Positions 1 through 5,557 are shown, numbered from the stretch's first letter. The stretch: DNA of 6,090 nucleotides from Candidatus Hydrogenedentota bacterium (GCA_026387845.1 JAPLKX010000160.1:1-6090); one strand, 5' to 3'. Numbers and translations: made by a program. Notes: generated by a model from the letters alone, not told the origin.

Positions 1-688
1 GGTGGTCGTGCCCGCCGAAAACCACCCGAACCGGATGGCCATGCATCACGTCCGCCAGATATTTCCAGCGCCGCTCCCAGGTCGCGTCAAAATTGCGCGG
101 ATCGTCTTCGTCACTCCAATAGGGCTGGTGCAAGAACACGAAAATATTGGCCTCTTTGCTCCGCTCGAGCTCGCCCTTGAACCACGCCACCTGCTCGTCC
201 GAAAGCCGGTCCAGCGCATCCACTTCCTCGCTGTCCAGCACAATGAACCGGCTGTTGCCGTACCGGAACGAATACCGCGTCGGACCCATCCGGTCCTGCC
301 AGATCCGCTCCGTCAGCGCGTCTGAAATGTCGTGGTTGCCCGGAACCGGCAAATACGGCGGCGCACACCCCGCGATCGTCTCCTCAAACAGGTCCCACTG
401 CACAGGCACCCCGTCCGCCGACCCCCCGAGGATCAAATCGCCCACCTCGATCACAAACGCCGGCTTCAAAACGTTCCACTCCCGGATCATCCCCCGGAAA
501 AGGTCCGTCTGGTACGCCAACTGCCTGTTCGACTGCGTGTCCCCCGCCACAACAAACTCAAACGATCCTTCGCACACCGGCGGCGACTGTTCCAGCCGCG
601 CAAGCGATCGCGTAATCACCGGTTCCGCCCCCGCTGCAAGCGCGACTCCCGCAACTGCAAAAACGAAAACCCAAAAAGACTGTCTCAT
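1..688 (-). CDS. Secreted calcineurin-like metallophosphoesterase, partial (C-terminus beyond window start)
   Basis: This is a predicted exported metal-dependent phosphoesterase. The visible 229 residues begin with a signal-peptide-like stretch (Arg2, then a hydrophobic run of about residues 5-21). The family motifs follow in order: GDTQ with Asp50, VGD with Asp84, GNHD with Asn118-His119-Asp120, an HQPYW segment with His187, and GGHDH at 225-229, where the window ends. Together these are the two-metal site of the calcineurin/purple-acid-phosphatase superfamily; the substrate cannot be told. The ATG at 688-686 is preceded by a GGAG about nine bases upstream, which supports this start. The gene is open at the window edge, so its C-terminal part lies outside. 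It diverges from the Tat-exported isomerase-like gene at 962. Family assignment is firm; export is inferred from the N-terminus. Confidence 0.9.
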   Translation of the reverse strand, partial: MRQSFWVFVFAVAGVALAAGAEPVITRSLARLEQSPPVCEGSFEFVVAGDTQSNRQLAYQTDLFRGMIREWNVLKPAFVIEVGDLILGGSADGVPVQWDLFEETIAGCAPPYLPVPGNHDISDALTERIWQDRMGPTRYSFRYGNSRFIVLDSEEVDALDRLSDEQVAWFKGELERSKEANIFVFLHQPYWSDEDDPRNFDATWERRWKYLADVMHGHPVRVVFGGHDH

Positions 689-750
689 TAAGAGCGCTCC
701 TGTTCATTGCCCGCAACCATTCTAGCCCCTGACTAACATCCAATGCTATA

Positions 751-823
751 TGGAGTGCGGCAGCTTGCTGCCTATTTTTTAGCATGGAGTAATACGAAAG
801 CGGCAGCAAGCTGCCGCACTCCA
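751..823. repeat. REP-like element: 22-base perfect inverted repeat with 29-base spacer
   Basis: Arms 751-772 and 802-823 are exact reverse complements. Each arm also contains its own near-palindrome (GGCAGCTTGCTGCC on the left, GGCAGCAAGCTGCC on the right), so each can fold into a small hairpin or the two can pair as one long hairpin. The spacer is AT-richer and includes a T-run. This is the architecture of intergenic REP/BIME-type repeats, which are usually mobilised by RAYT transposases. No transposase is visible here. It lies between the divergent phosphoesterase and isomerase-like genes, so it is not a simple 3' terminator of either. Confidence 0.75.
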
Positions 824-868
824 CACAGCGCCGTTTTCTTTCGGCTGGTGGTGGCGGCGGCATGGTGG

Positions 869-895
869 GGTCGCGCTCCCGCGCGACCGTTTTTT
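869..895 (+). terminator. Terminator-like GC hairpin with T-run, in the leader region of the isomerase-like gene
   Basis: Arms GGTCGCGC (869-876) and GCGCGACC (881-888) form an 8-bp perfect stem with a TCCC loop, followed by G and six T (890-895). This is the shape of an intrinsic terminator on the + strand. No + strand gene lies upstream to terminate, since the gene on the left is transcribed away. It could be a second dispersed repeat, could block transcription entering the isomerase-like gene, or could be an attenuator if a promoter lies further upstream. A weak promoter-like pair, TTGTAC (903-908) and TAGGTT (926-931) with 17-base spacing, lies downstream of it. The structure is seen; its function is inferred. 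Confidence 0.45.
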
Positions 896-961
896 GGGGG
901 GCTTGTACCGCCGCCGGCACTGTGTTAGGTTAAAAGCGGTATCGAACCAAGGAGAATCGGC

Positions 962-2389
962 ATGTCTAAAATATCCCGCAGACAATTCTTTGGCACCACC
1001 GCCATGGGCAGCGTAGTCCTTGCCTCCAGCATGGGCGCATCCGGCCAGGCCGCCACAGACGAAGGCTGGCCACAAATGCCCCCCGTAAAGATCTACAAGG
1101 TGTTTGTCGGCCGGACCGGCGACATCTACATGTCCCGGCCCACCGAAGAAATCGAAAAGATCAACCAGCACCTTGATGGCGTGGCCAAAAAACTCGGCGA
1201 CGTCCAGTTTGTCGGCGGCGACCTCGTCCAAAAGCCGGAAGACGGAGATGCCGTCATCGCCAACCTCTCCGGCGTCGATGGAATCATCCTGGTCCATCTC
1301 AGCGGCCACGGCGGTGACGCTCCGGGCGGAGCCATGGACAAAATCGTCAACACCGGCATCCCGACCGCCGTGTTCTCGCAGCCGTTCAGCGGCCACGGCT
1401 GGATGTACTTCCCCGCATGGCAGAAAGCCGGGAAAAAAGTCGTCCTCCTGCCCACCAGCGACTGGACCGAACTCGACCGCGTGACCGCCCTGATGCGCGT
1501 CGCTCCGCGCCTGCGCCAGACCAAAATCCTCGTCATCCGCGGGCCCATGGGCACAACCCCCGTGAAAGACGCGGCGCTGGTCAAAGAAAAATGGGGAATC
1601 GAATGTGTACCCATCACGGTCGAGCAGACGCTCGAAGCGCACGGCTCCATCGACCTTGCCGAAGCCACGGCCGAAGCCGAAAAATACTGGATCAGCCCGG
1701 CAAAACAGATTGTCGAGCCCACCCGCGACGAGATCATCAATGCCACCCGCCTTCAATTGGCCATCAAGAAACTGATGATTCAAAACGGCGCACAGGCTGT
1801 CACCAGTTCCAATTGCATGGGCGACCCGGCAAAAGGCTGTTTCGCCTTCAGCAAGCTGAACGACATCGGCCTCGTTGGCGCCTGCGAAGGCGACATGGAT
1901 TCCACGCTTACGATGGTCATCTTCGCCCACGCGTTCGGCGTCCCCGGGTTCATTACCGACCCCGTGTTCGACACCGTCCGCAACGCCCTGATCCATTTCC
2001 ACTGTACCTGCGCAACGAAAATGGACGGGCCTGGCGGCGACCGCCTGCCGTTCAGTATCCGCACGCAGACGGACAGTGGCCGCGGTGTCGCGCTCGACGT
2101 CGAGCAACGGGTCGGGCAGGAAATCACCTGCGCCAAGTTCATCAACCTCGACACCATGCTCATCTCGACCGGTAAAATCATCGAAGTCACCCACGACAAG
2201 CTCGCCTGCCGCACCCAGTTCGTCACCGAAGTCGGCGACGCCCGAAAAATGTTCCTCAACTGGGGCGGCGGCGTGCTCGAAGGCGACGTCATGACGCTCC
2301 TCCACCGCGTCGTCTTCTACGGCAACCACACACAAAGCATCGCCGACCTCGGAAACCTCATGGGATTCAAAGTCGTCGAAGAAGCATAA
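962..2389 (+). CDS. Tat-signal protein with L-fucose/L-arabinose isomerase-like fold
   Basis: This 475-residue protein starts with a twin-arginine signal (SRRQFFG at residues 5-11), then a hydrophobic region and an Ala-rich likely cleavage zone near residue 30, so it should be exported folded. The body resembles the FucI/AraA-like sugar isomerase family. An N-terminal Rossmann-like part (about 42-200) is followed by a C-terminal part with ACEGDMDS (Glu309, Asp311), matching the Glu/Asp metal-site segment of that family, and HFHCTC (His345, His347, Cys348, Cys350). In the classical enzymes a Mn2+ site interconverts aldose and ketose; whether this protein does so is unknown. The start is well supported: AAGGAG at 949-954, seven bases before ATG 962. 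It is a single gene with no operon partner in view. A periplasmic location is unusual for cytoplasmic sugar catabolism. Fold assignment is moderately sure; activity is unproven. Confidence 0.75.
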   Translation: MSKISRRQFFGTTAMGSVVLASSMGASGQAATDEGWPQMPPVKIYKVFVGRTGDIYMSRPTEEIEKINQHLDGVAKKLGDVQFVGGDLVQKPEDGDAVIANLSGVDGIILVHLSGHGGDAPGGAMDKIVNTGIPTAVFSQPFSGHGWMYFPAWQKAGKKVVLLPTSDWTELDRVTALMRVAPRLRQTKILVIRGPMGTTPVKDAALVKEKWGIECVPITVEQTLEAHGSIDLAEATAEAEKYWISPAKQIVEPTRDEIINATRLQLAIKKLMIQNGAQAVTSSNCMGDPAKGCFAFSKLNDIGLVGACEGDMDSTLTMVIFAHAFGVPGFITDPVFDTVRNALIHFHCTCATKMDGPGGDRLPFSIRTQTDSGRGVALDVEQRVGQEITCAKFINLDTMLISTGKIIEVTHDKLACRTQFVTEVGDARKMFLNWGGGVLEGDVMTLLHRVVFYGNHTQSIADLGNLMGFKVVEEA

Positions 2390-2392
2390 TGT

Positions 2393-2457
2393 CAGTTCTG
2401 AGTTGACAGTTCTCAGTGCGAAGTAACTCAGCACTTGGCACTCAGCACTTCGCACTG
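2393..2457. repeat. CTGAGT/CAGCACT-type short tandem and inverted repeat
   Basis: Two pairs of 14-base-period copies sit directly after the isomerase-like stop. CAGTTCTGAG (2393) and CAGTTCTCAG (2407) form one pair; CAGCACTTGGCACT (2429-2442) and CAGCACTTCGCACT (2443-2456) form the other, differing at one base. In addition CAGTGCGAAGT (2414-2424) and ACTTCGCACTG (2447-2457) are perfect 11-base inverted repeats with a 22-base loop. The sequence is non-coding filler of a dispersed-repeat type. The hairpin might also act as a 3' end or processing signal for the isomerase-like mRNA, but there is no T-run after it. Confidence 0.6.
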
Positions 2458-2462
2458 TTAGA

Positions 2463-2492
2463 TTGACTCAACGCGCTCCCATTGGCTATAAT
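2463..2492 (+). promoter_or_regulatory. Sigma-70-type promoter of tRNA-Pro
   Basis: TTGACT (2463-2468) and a perfect TATAAT (2487-2492) are separated by 18 bases. Transcription would start near 2499-2501, about ten bases before the mature tRNA 5' end. The near-consensus match fits a highly expressed stable RNA. Confidence 0.75.
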
Positions 2493-2509
2493 TCTTTTCT
2501 TGCCAACGT

Positions 2510-2588
<79 letters not shown>

Positions 2589-2703
2589 TTTTATTTCTTA
2601 GCTGGAAAAGTAAGACGATACTCTCAAGTCTTTGTCGAGTGCACCCGGTGAAGAATCAATCTGCAATGTAGTTGTTCAAACAAATGTCGATGGACAATGC
2701 GTG

Positions 2704-3024
2704 ATGGGCGTTTCAACGGAAAACATTGAAGAGGCGGTTCATCGGATCATTAATGAGGCCCACCCGCGGCAAGTTATTATTTTCGGATCGGCGGCACGGG
2801 GCGCCGCGGGTCCTGAAAGCGACCTCGATTTGCTGGTCGTAATGCCCGATGGAACAGACCGGCTTGAGACATCGTACCGCCTGCATCGATGTCTAAGAGG
2901 GGTGGAATGCCCCGCGGACATTGTAGTGGTCACCGAGAGTGAAGTGGCTGCATTGAAAGACAATCCCAGTCTCGTCATTCACACCGCCCTTACAGAAGGC
3001 GAGGAAGTCTTCCATGCGTCCTGA
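2704..3024 (+). CDS. MNT-type minimal nucleotidyltransferase (MntA-like antitoxin of a HEPN/MNT pair)
   Basis: This is a minimal nucleotidyltransferase domain of about 106 residues. It carries the family signature GS (28-29), then Asp40-x-Asp42 inside SDLDLLVV, and a third acidic residue in ADIVVV (Asp72), i.e. the complete catalytic triad. Known MntA antitoxins use such a domain to AMPylate and silence a HEPN ribonuclease encoded next door. The next open frame (3014) is indeed the start of a HEPN protein, overlapping by 11 bases, but it is truncated. Start choice is uncertain: ATG 2704 (GTG 2701 just before) has only a weak GGA upstream, and the frame stays open back to TTG 2632, where no ribosome site is seen. 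It is intact, so it may now act without its toxin or on another target. Confidence 0.8.
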   Translation: MGVSTENIEEAVHRIINEAHPRQVIIFGSAARGAAGPESDLDLLVVMPDGTDRLETSYRLHRCLRGVECPADIVVVTESEVAALKDNPSLVIHTALTEGEEVFHAS

Positions 3025-3118
3025 TTATGCTCCCGGGAGTGCGCAGGATTGGCTTAATCGCGCGAAAGGGAAGCTTGTTCTTGCACGCCAGCGCTTGCCC
3101 GGAGGACGGCACCTGTGA
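3014..3118 (+). pseudogene. Truncated HEPN-domain toxin stub (partner of the MNT gene)
   Basis: The frame encodes 34 residues starting MRPDYAPGSAQDWLNRA and continuing to KLVLARQRLPGG. This closely resembles the usual N-terminus of HEPN proteins paired with MNT nucleotidyltransferases (a short Pro/Asp leader, then a W-L-x-R-A helix and an LA-x-A segment). It stops at TGA 3116-3118 after RHL. A full HEPN protein is about 120-140 residues and carries its R-x4-6-H ribonuclease motif near the C-terminus, which is absent here. No continuation of HEPN is visible in the other frames downstream. The last codons overlap the ribosome site and start (GTGA) of the next gene, so the stub may survive as a translational lead-in. 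Homology is inferred from a short segment. Confidence 0.65.
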
Positions 3119-3549
3119 TCTTGACGTTGAAAGTCACGTGCGTTTTGGGAATGTATTTCCCTACGGATTGCATACGCGTAATCGAGATGGATTCTGAAGG
3201 GTCACTTCTGGCCCTGCACGATGCCATTCAGGATGCGGTTGGTTTTGATCGGGATCACCTATTCGAGTTTATCGTCGGGCGGAATCACAGAAATCGAAAA
3301 GTCGTCTTTGCTGAAGACGCCGCAAATTGGGAAGAAGCCGTGGACGTGTACGCCGAAACAACGCTCGCGCAGATCTACCCGCTTCCAAGCGACTGCCGGC
3401 TTTTCTACCATTTTGACTTTGGCGACGACTGGTATTTCGAGATACGAAAGCTTCGGAAGCCCCCCTTTGAACCAGTACCTGGCGTCAGATACCCACGAGT
3501 GACAGACCGCATTGGCCCGAATCCGGAGCAATATCCCCGGGACGAATAG
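3115..3549 (+). CDS. Plasmid pRiA4b ORF-3-like domain protein
   Basis: This is a 144-residue stand-alone protein of the pRiA4b ORF-3-like family (also met as an IS1096 passenger protein). Diagnostic parts are an N-terminal beta strand LTLKVTCVLG, an LLALHDAIQDAVGFDRDHLFEF helix-strand region (about residues 31-52), and FYHFDFGDDWYFEIRKL (about 97-113), which matches the family's aromatic-FDFGDDW core. It ends in GPNPEQYPRDE and appears full length, though without a Cys-rich tail. Molecular function is not established; the family is common on plasmids and in mobile regions. The GTG start at 3115 is supported by GGAGGA at 3101-3106, eight bases upstream, and overlaps the HEPN stub stop as GTGA, implying translational coupling. 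It therefore sits where the HEPN toxin body should be. Confidence 0.75.
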   Translation: MILTLKVTCVLGMYFPTDCIRVIEMDSEGSLLALHDAIQDAVGFDRDHLFEFIVGRNHRNRKVVFAEDAANWEEAVDVYAETTLAQIYPLPSDCRLFYHFDFGDDWYFEIRKLRKPPFEPVPGVRYPRVTDRIGPNPEQYPRDE

Positions 3550-3663
3550 GGAAAGCTGAGAGGGACGCTGCGCCCGCACCGCTGCTCGTAAAGTCATAGC
3601 GTTTCCGAGTCCAGAACTGGATATTCGACCGTTTCTTCTCTTGGCCATCAGCCGGGGTACTCG

Positions 3664-3882
3664 CTACGATACCCACTTCAAGTTCAGCTTCTTGTGGCTC
3701 AGTGCGCACTCACGCAAGTAGAGATTGATGAGGTTCTGATACGGCATGCCGAGTTCACCCGCCAAAGCCTTGAAATAGGCAACGGTCGCCCTGTCCAGCC
3801 GAATCGTAATAGGCTGTTTTAGTTGCTTGACGTAAGGGTTCTTCTCACCCTTCATCTTGCCGAAATCATAGTAGTCTCTCAT
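3664..3882 (-). CDS. CopG/BrnA-type ribbon-helix-helix antitoxin without adjacent toxin
   Basis: This 72-residue protein has a charged N-terminus (YYDFGKMKGEKNPY) and then a ribbon-helix-helix pattern: strand ITIRLD (25-30), helix of about 31-44, turn GMPYQ, and helix of about 48-60 (NLINLYLREC). This is the form of CopG-family antitoxins that bind operator DNA as dimers and neutralise a partner toxin, often of the BrnT/RelE kind. Its ATG overlaps the stop of the upstream AbrB-type gene as ATGA (3879-3882), so the two are co-translated. No toxin gene is next to it: the stretch to its left (3550-3663) holds only the convergent end of the ORF-3-like gene. It may be an orphan left after toxin loss. 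Confidence 0.75.
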   Translation of the reverse strand: MRDYYDFGKMKGEKNPYVKQLKQPITIRLDRATVAYFKALAGELGMPYQNLINLYLRECALSHKKLNLKWVS

Positions 3883-4097
3883 GGCTCTGGCTCGGATAGT
3901 CCGGCATCGCGATCGACAGACGTATCGACGCCTCTGTATCGGCCACGCAACGAACGAATGGGGCGCACTCGCACAACCTCGATAAGCCCCCGCAATTCAA
4001 AGACTTGCATCATTTCGCCAGGTTTGATCTTCATGGACTCTCGAATCTGCTTGGGAATAACGATCTGATATTTCGGCGAAACTTTCACGGAATTCAT
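3879..4097 (-). CDS. AbrB/SpoVT-type antitoxin (VapB-like), toxin missing
   Basis: This 72-residue protein has the swapped-hairpin AbrB DNA-binding fold: KVSPKYQIVIPKQIRE (about 5-20), KIKPGE (23-28) and strand MQVFELRGLIEVVRV. The C-terminal part (RPIRSLRGRYRGVDTSVDRD) is the kind of tail by which VapB antitoxins hold a PIN-domain VapC ribonuclease. In most genomes a vapC follows at once; here the next frame, overlapping as ATGA, is another antitoxin (RHH) instead. The ATG at 4097-4095 has a good ribosome site, GAGGTGA at 4107-4101. It lies 46 bases after brnA in the same direction, so it may be part of a longer transcript. The family is secure; a missing VapC is inferred from context. Confidence 0.8.
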   Translation of the reverse strand: MNSVKVSPKYQIVIPKQIRESMKIKPGEMMQVFELRGLIEVVRVRPIRSLRGRYRGVDTSVDRDAGLSEPEP

Positions 4098-4143
4098 GCT
4101 TCACCTCGTATCGCTTGAGTCTTACGTTACCACGGTCGATAGG

Positions 4144-4371
4144 TCAGACGAGCCCGCCGTGGAGCCGTTCCGAGATCCAGACCTTGATGATCGACTGGCG
4201 AGTCACGCCCAACCGGCGGGCTTCCTTGTCTAATGCCTCCACCATCCAGGACGGAAAGTCCACGTTGACGCGCTTGAGTTCCTGTTTGACTCGCGTGGCC
4301 CGGGCGACATCCAGCGACTTGGAGATATCTTCGCCGGCGTCGAATTTCTTGTCGAATTCCTTAGCTTTCAT
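4144..4371 (-). CDS. CopG-family antitoxin of the BrnTA module
   Basis: This 75-residue antitoxin starts MKAKEFDKKFDAGEDISK, typical of RHH antitoxins next to BrnT. It then shows strand KRVNVDF (33-39), helix PSWMVEALDKEARRLG (40-55), turn and helix TRQSIIKVWISERL (57-70). The RHH part binds the operator, and the acidic/basic N-terminal arm is expected to contact the toxin. Its ATG (4371) lies inside the end of the toxin gene with an 11-base overlap, and GAGGTAGAG just upstream serves as ribosome site, giving the toxin-first order characteristic of BrnTA. It looks complete and probably neutralises the upstream BrnT. Confidence 0.85.
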   Translation of the reverse strand: MKAKEFDKKFDAGEDISKSLDVARATRVKQELKRVNVDFPSWMVEALDKEARRLGVTRQSIIKVWISERLHGGLV

Positions 4372-4798
4372 ACAACTCTACCTCTTCCTTGCGCGACCTG
4401 CGCACCGAGATGATGCGGATTCGCCCGCCGCGCAGTGTGATCGCGGCCGACCAATGCCTGTCGCCGATCTTCCCGATAATCACGCTGCTGGGTTCGTCTT
4501 CCGTTCTGGCCGGGATAATCATCAGATTTGCGTCTTCCCAAAGTAACTGAGCTTCGTCAAAATCGATTCCGTGCTTCTGCCTGTTCAAGAGGCTCTTGTG
4601 TTTGTCGAACTCGAATTCCGTGGTATAAAAAATATACCATTCCGCAGGGACAGTATCAACACGTCGTGCGGAGCGTTGTGCGGCACGGGCCGCCGCCTGG
4701 TAACGCCGTTTTTCCTTCTCAAGCTCGGGCACACTCTTCCATTCGGCGCGCTCAACCGATTCCAAGATAGTAGCGCGTTCTTCATCAGTCAGCTTCAT
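4361..4798 (-). CDS. Chimeric BrnT toxin with N-terminal antitoxin-derived segment
   Basis: The 145-residue product has two parts. Residues 61-145 are a complete BrnT ribonuclease toxin domain (EFEFDKHKSLLNRQKHGIDF, then LLWED, IPARTEDEP, IGKIGDRHWSAAITLRG and the conserved end IRIISVRRSRKEEVELYES); BrnT is RelE-like and cleaves RNA to stop translation. Residues 1-46 (MKLTDEERATILESVERAEW, then SVPELEKEKRRYQAAARAA) resemble the N-terminus of a different CopG-type antitoxin family, cut off where its RHH strand should begin. The ATG at 4798 has GGAG at 4811-4808; the frame extends to 4843 without better support. The linker contains an ATGG at 4640-4637 that is one base out of phase with BrnT. 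Loss of one G would restore a MYIFYTTEFEFD start, so the fusion may follow a frameshift in the native start. Activity is uncertain. Confidence 0.75.
   Translation of the reverse strand: MKLTDEERATILESVERAEWKSVPELEKEKRRYQAAARAAQRSARRVDTVPAEWYIFYTTEFEFDKHKSLLNRQKHGIDFDEAQLLWEDANLMIIPARTEDEPSSVIIGKIGDRHWSAAITLRGGRIRIISVRRSRKEEVELYES
4621..4639. repeat. AT-rich palindrome at the antitoxin/BrnT fusion joint
   Basis: TGGTATA (4621-4627) and TATACCA (4633-4639) are perfect 7-base inverted repeats around five A. The palindrome sits exactly where antitoxin-like sequence changes to BrnT sequence. It may be the remains of the original brnTA operator/promoter or a site of rearrangement. It now encodes residues of the linker. 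Confidence 0.6.
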
Positions 4799-4829
4799 GT
4801 TTCTTCGCTCCAGTTGCGATGCGGTCGCG

Positions 4830-5231
4830 TCAGGGGTGGACAAGTTGGAGTCCAGGAAAGTACTCGCGAAACCGGGTTACGTCGCGGGTTACCAAGACCA
4901 AGTGCTCGACGGCGGCATGTGCCCCAATGAAGAAATCGGGTAAGGGCAGCGATCTTCTCCCACCGCGTCTGCGGTACTCGAGGAAGCACTTTCCCGCGAG
5001 AAACGCCGCTTCCCGAGGTATGGGTTGGTATTCGAATATGCTTGAAGGAAGCAGCATTTCGAGGTCCTCAATCCGATCGAACCGCATCGATATCTCCGAG
5101 TAAATCACAGGGTTCAGGACAATGGTTCCGGCATCCGCCGCTTCGGCCAACGCGTTCGAAGACCATCCAAACCAGCGGGCATCTTGAGAGAAGACATCCA
5201 GGAAAACGCAGGAATCCACCATCATGGGCAT
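4830..5231 (-). CDS. vapC: VapC-type PIN-domain ribonuclease toxin
   Basis: This 133-residue PIN-domain protein has all four expected acidic residues: Asp6 in VDSCVFLDV, Glu46 in YSEI, Asp99 in PLPDFFIGAHA and Asp117 in TRDVTRF. VapC toxins use Mg2+/Mg2+-like metal at this site to cleave tRNA or rRNA and block translation, and are held inactive by VapB. The start ATG (5231) overlaps the vapB stop by one base (TGATG), with GAGGA eight bases upstream, so translation is coupled; alternative ATGs lie at 5225 and 5222. Length and C-terminus (YFPGLQLVHP) are normal, so the toxin looks functional. The gene ends 31 bases before the chimeric brnT gene in the same direction. Confidence 0.9.
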   Translation of the reverse strand: MPMMVDSCVFLDVFSQDARWFGWSSNALAEAADAGTIVLNPVIYSEISMRFDRIEDLEMLLPSSIFEYQPIPREAAFLAGKCFLEYRRRGGRRSLPLPDFFIGAHAAVEHLVLVTRDVTRFREYFPGLQLVHP

Positions 5232-5458
5232 CAGCGCTTTCCTCGAGTCAGCGCCAGGATCTCGTCCGTGGACATTCTTGTATTGCCCTGTCCCGTCATC
5301 TGTCTCACTAAAGCCTTCCCGCGGCCGGAATTCGCTACCACTCGCAGGTACAGATGGCCCTTTTCTTCACTGAACTCGACCTCGCAACCCGGCACAATCC
5401 CTAGTTTCTGCCGGATGGATATCGGAATGCTCACTTGCCCTTTTGTGCTGACTTTCAT
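5231..5458 (-). CDS. vapB: VapB antitoxin, AbrB type
   Basis: This 75-residue AbrB-family antitoxin starts MKVSTKGQVSIPISIRQKLG, the swapped-hairpin DNA-binding motif, followed by PGCEVEFSEEKGHLYLRVV. The C-terminal tail (about 45-75, ending in STDEILALTRGKR) should wrap the VapC toxin. ATG 5458 is chosen over an ATG at 5464 because AAGGA (5470-5466) is seven bases from the former and only one base from the latter. It is the first gene after a strong promoter (5495-5524), and an inverted repeat lies in its leader, fitting autorepression by VapB or VapBC. It overlaps vapC by one base. Confidence 0.9.
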   Translation of the reverse strand: MKVSTKGQVSIPISIRQKLGIVPGCEVEFSEEKGHLYLRVVANSGRGKALVRQMTGQGNTRMSTDEILALTRGKR

Positions 5459-5473
5459 CGCCATATCCTTTTT

Positions 5474-5495
5474 TTCTTACTCCTACCTGTAAGAA
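5474..5495. promoter_or_regulatory. Candidate VapBC operator (inverted repeat)
   Basis: TTCTTAC (5474-5480) and GTAAGAA (5489-5495) are perfect 7-base inverted repeats with an 8-base spacer. The right arm touches the -10 box of the vapB promoter and the left arm lies near the transcription start, a position suited to repression. Binding by VapB is inferred from the usual autoregulation of these systems. Confidence 0.5.
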
Positions 5496-5524
5496 TTTTA
5501 CCAAATCGGCCTGTGAATTGTCAA
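5495..5524 (-). promoter_or_regulatory. Promoter of vapBC (and possibly the six-gene leftward TA cluster)
   Basis: On the minus strand there is a perfect TTGACA (5524-5519), an 18-base spacer and TAAAAT (5500-5495). The start would be near 5488, about 30 bases before the vapB ATG. It is the only strong leftward promoter seen upstream of the six co-directional genes between 3664 and 5458. Confidence 0.65.
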
Positions 5525-5557
5525 CCATTACGCTGACGCGCGGGCGGCCACCTTGCC

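Noticed and set aside
147..725. 192-codon plus-strand open frame at the window start
   Set aside because: It lies opposite the metallophosphoesterase, whose motifs are unmistakable. The plus-strand product is Ser/Pro/Thr-rich with no recognisable domain.
779..2455. Long (558-codon) open frame on the minus strand opposite the isomerase-like gene
   Set aside because: It is the antisense shadow of a well-supported Tat/isomerase-like gene, made by strong G/C bias at third positions. Its translation is low-complexity and Asp/Gly/Val-rich without family motifs, and it crosses both repeat regions.
2632..2703. N-terminal extension of the nucleotidyltransferase from TTG 2632
   Set aside because: The extra 24 residues match no part of the MNT domain and TTG 2632 has no ribosome site, so the start at 2704 (or 2701) is preferred, with some doubt.
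3259..3648. 129-codon minus-strand frame opposite the pRiA4b ORF-3-like gene
   Set aside because: There are no family features, and the plus-strand gene has a strong ribosome site and the FDFGDDW core.
3655..3674. GGGTA...TACCC inverted repeat between the convergent genes as a terminator
   Set aside because: It has only five pairs with a ten-base loop, no T-run, and overlaps the end of the RHH antitoxin gene; too weak to call.
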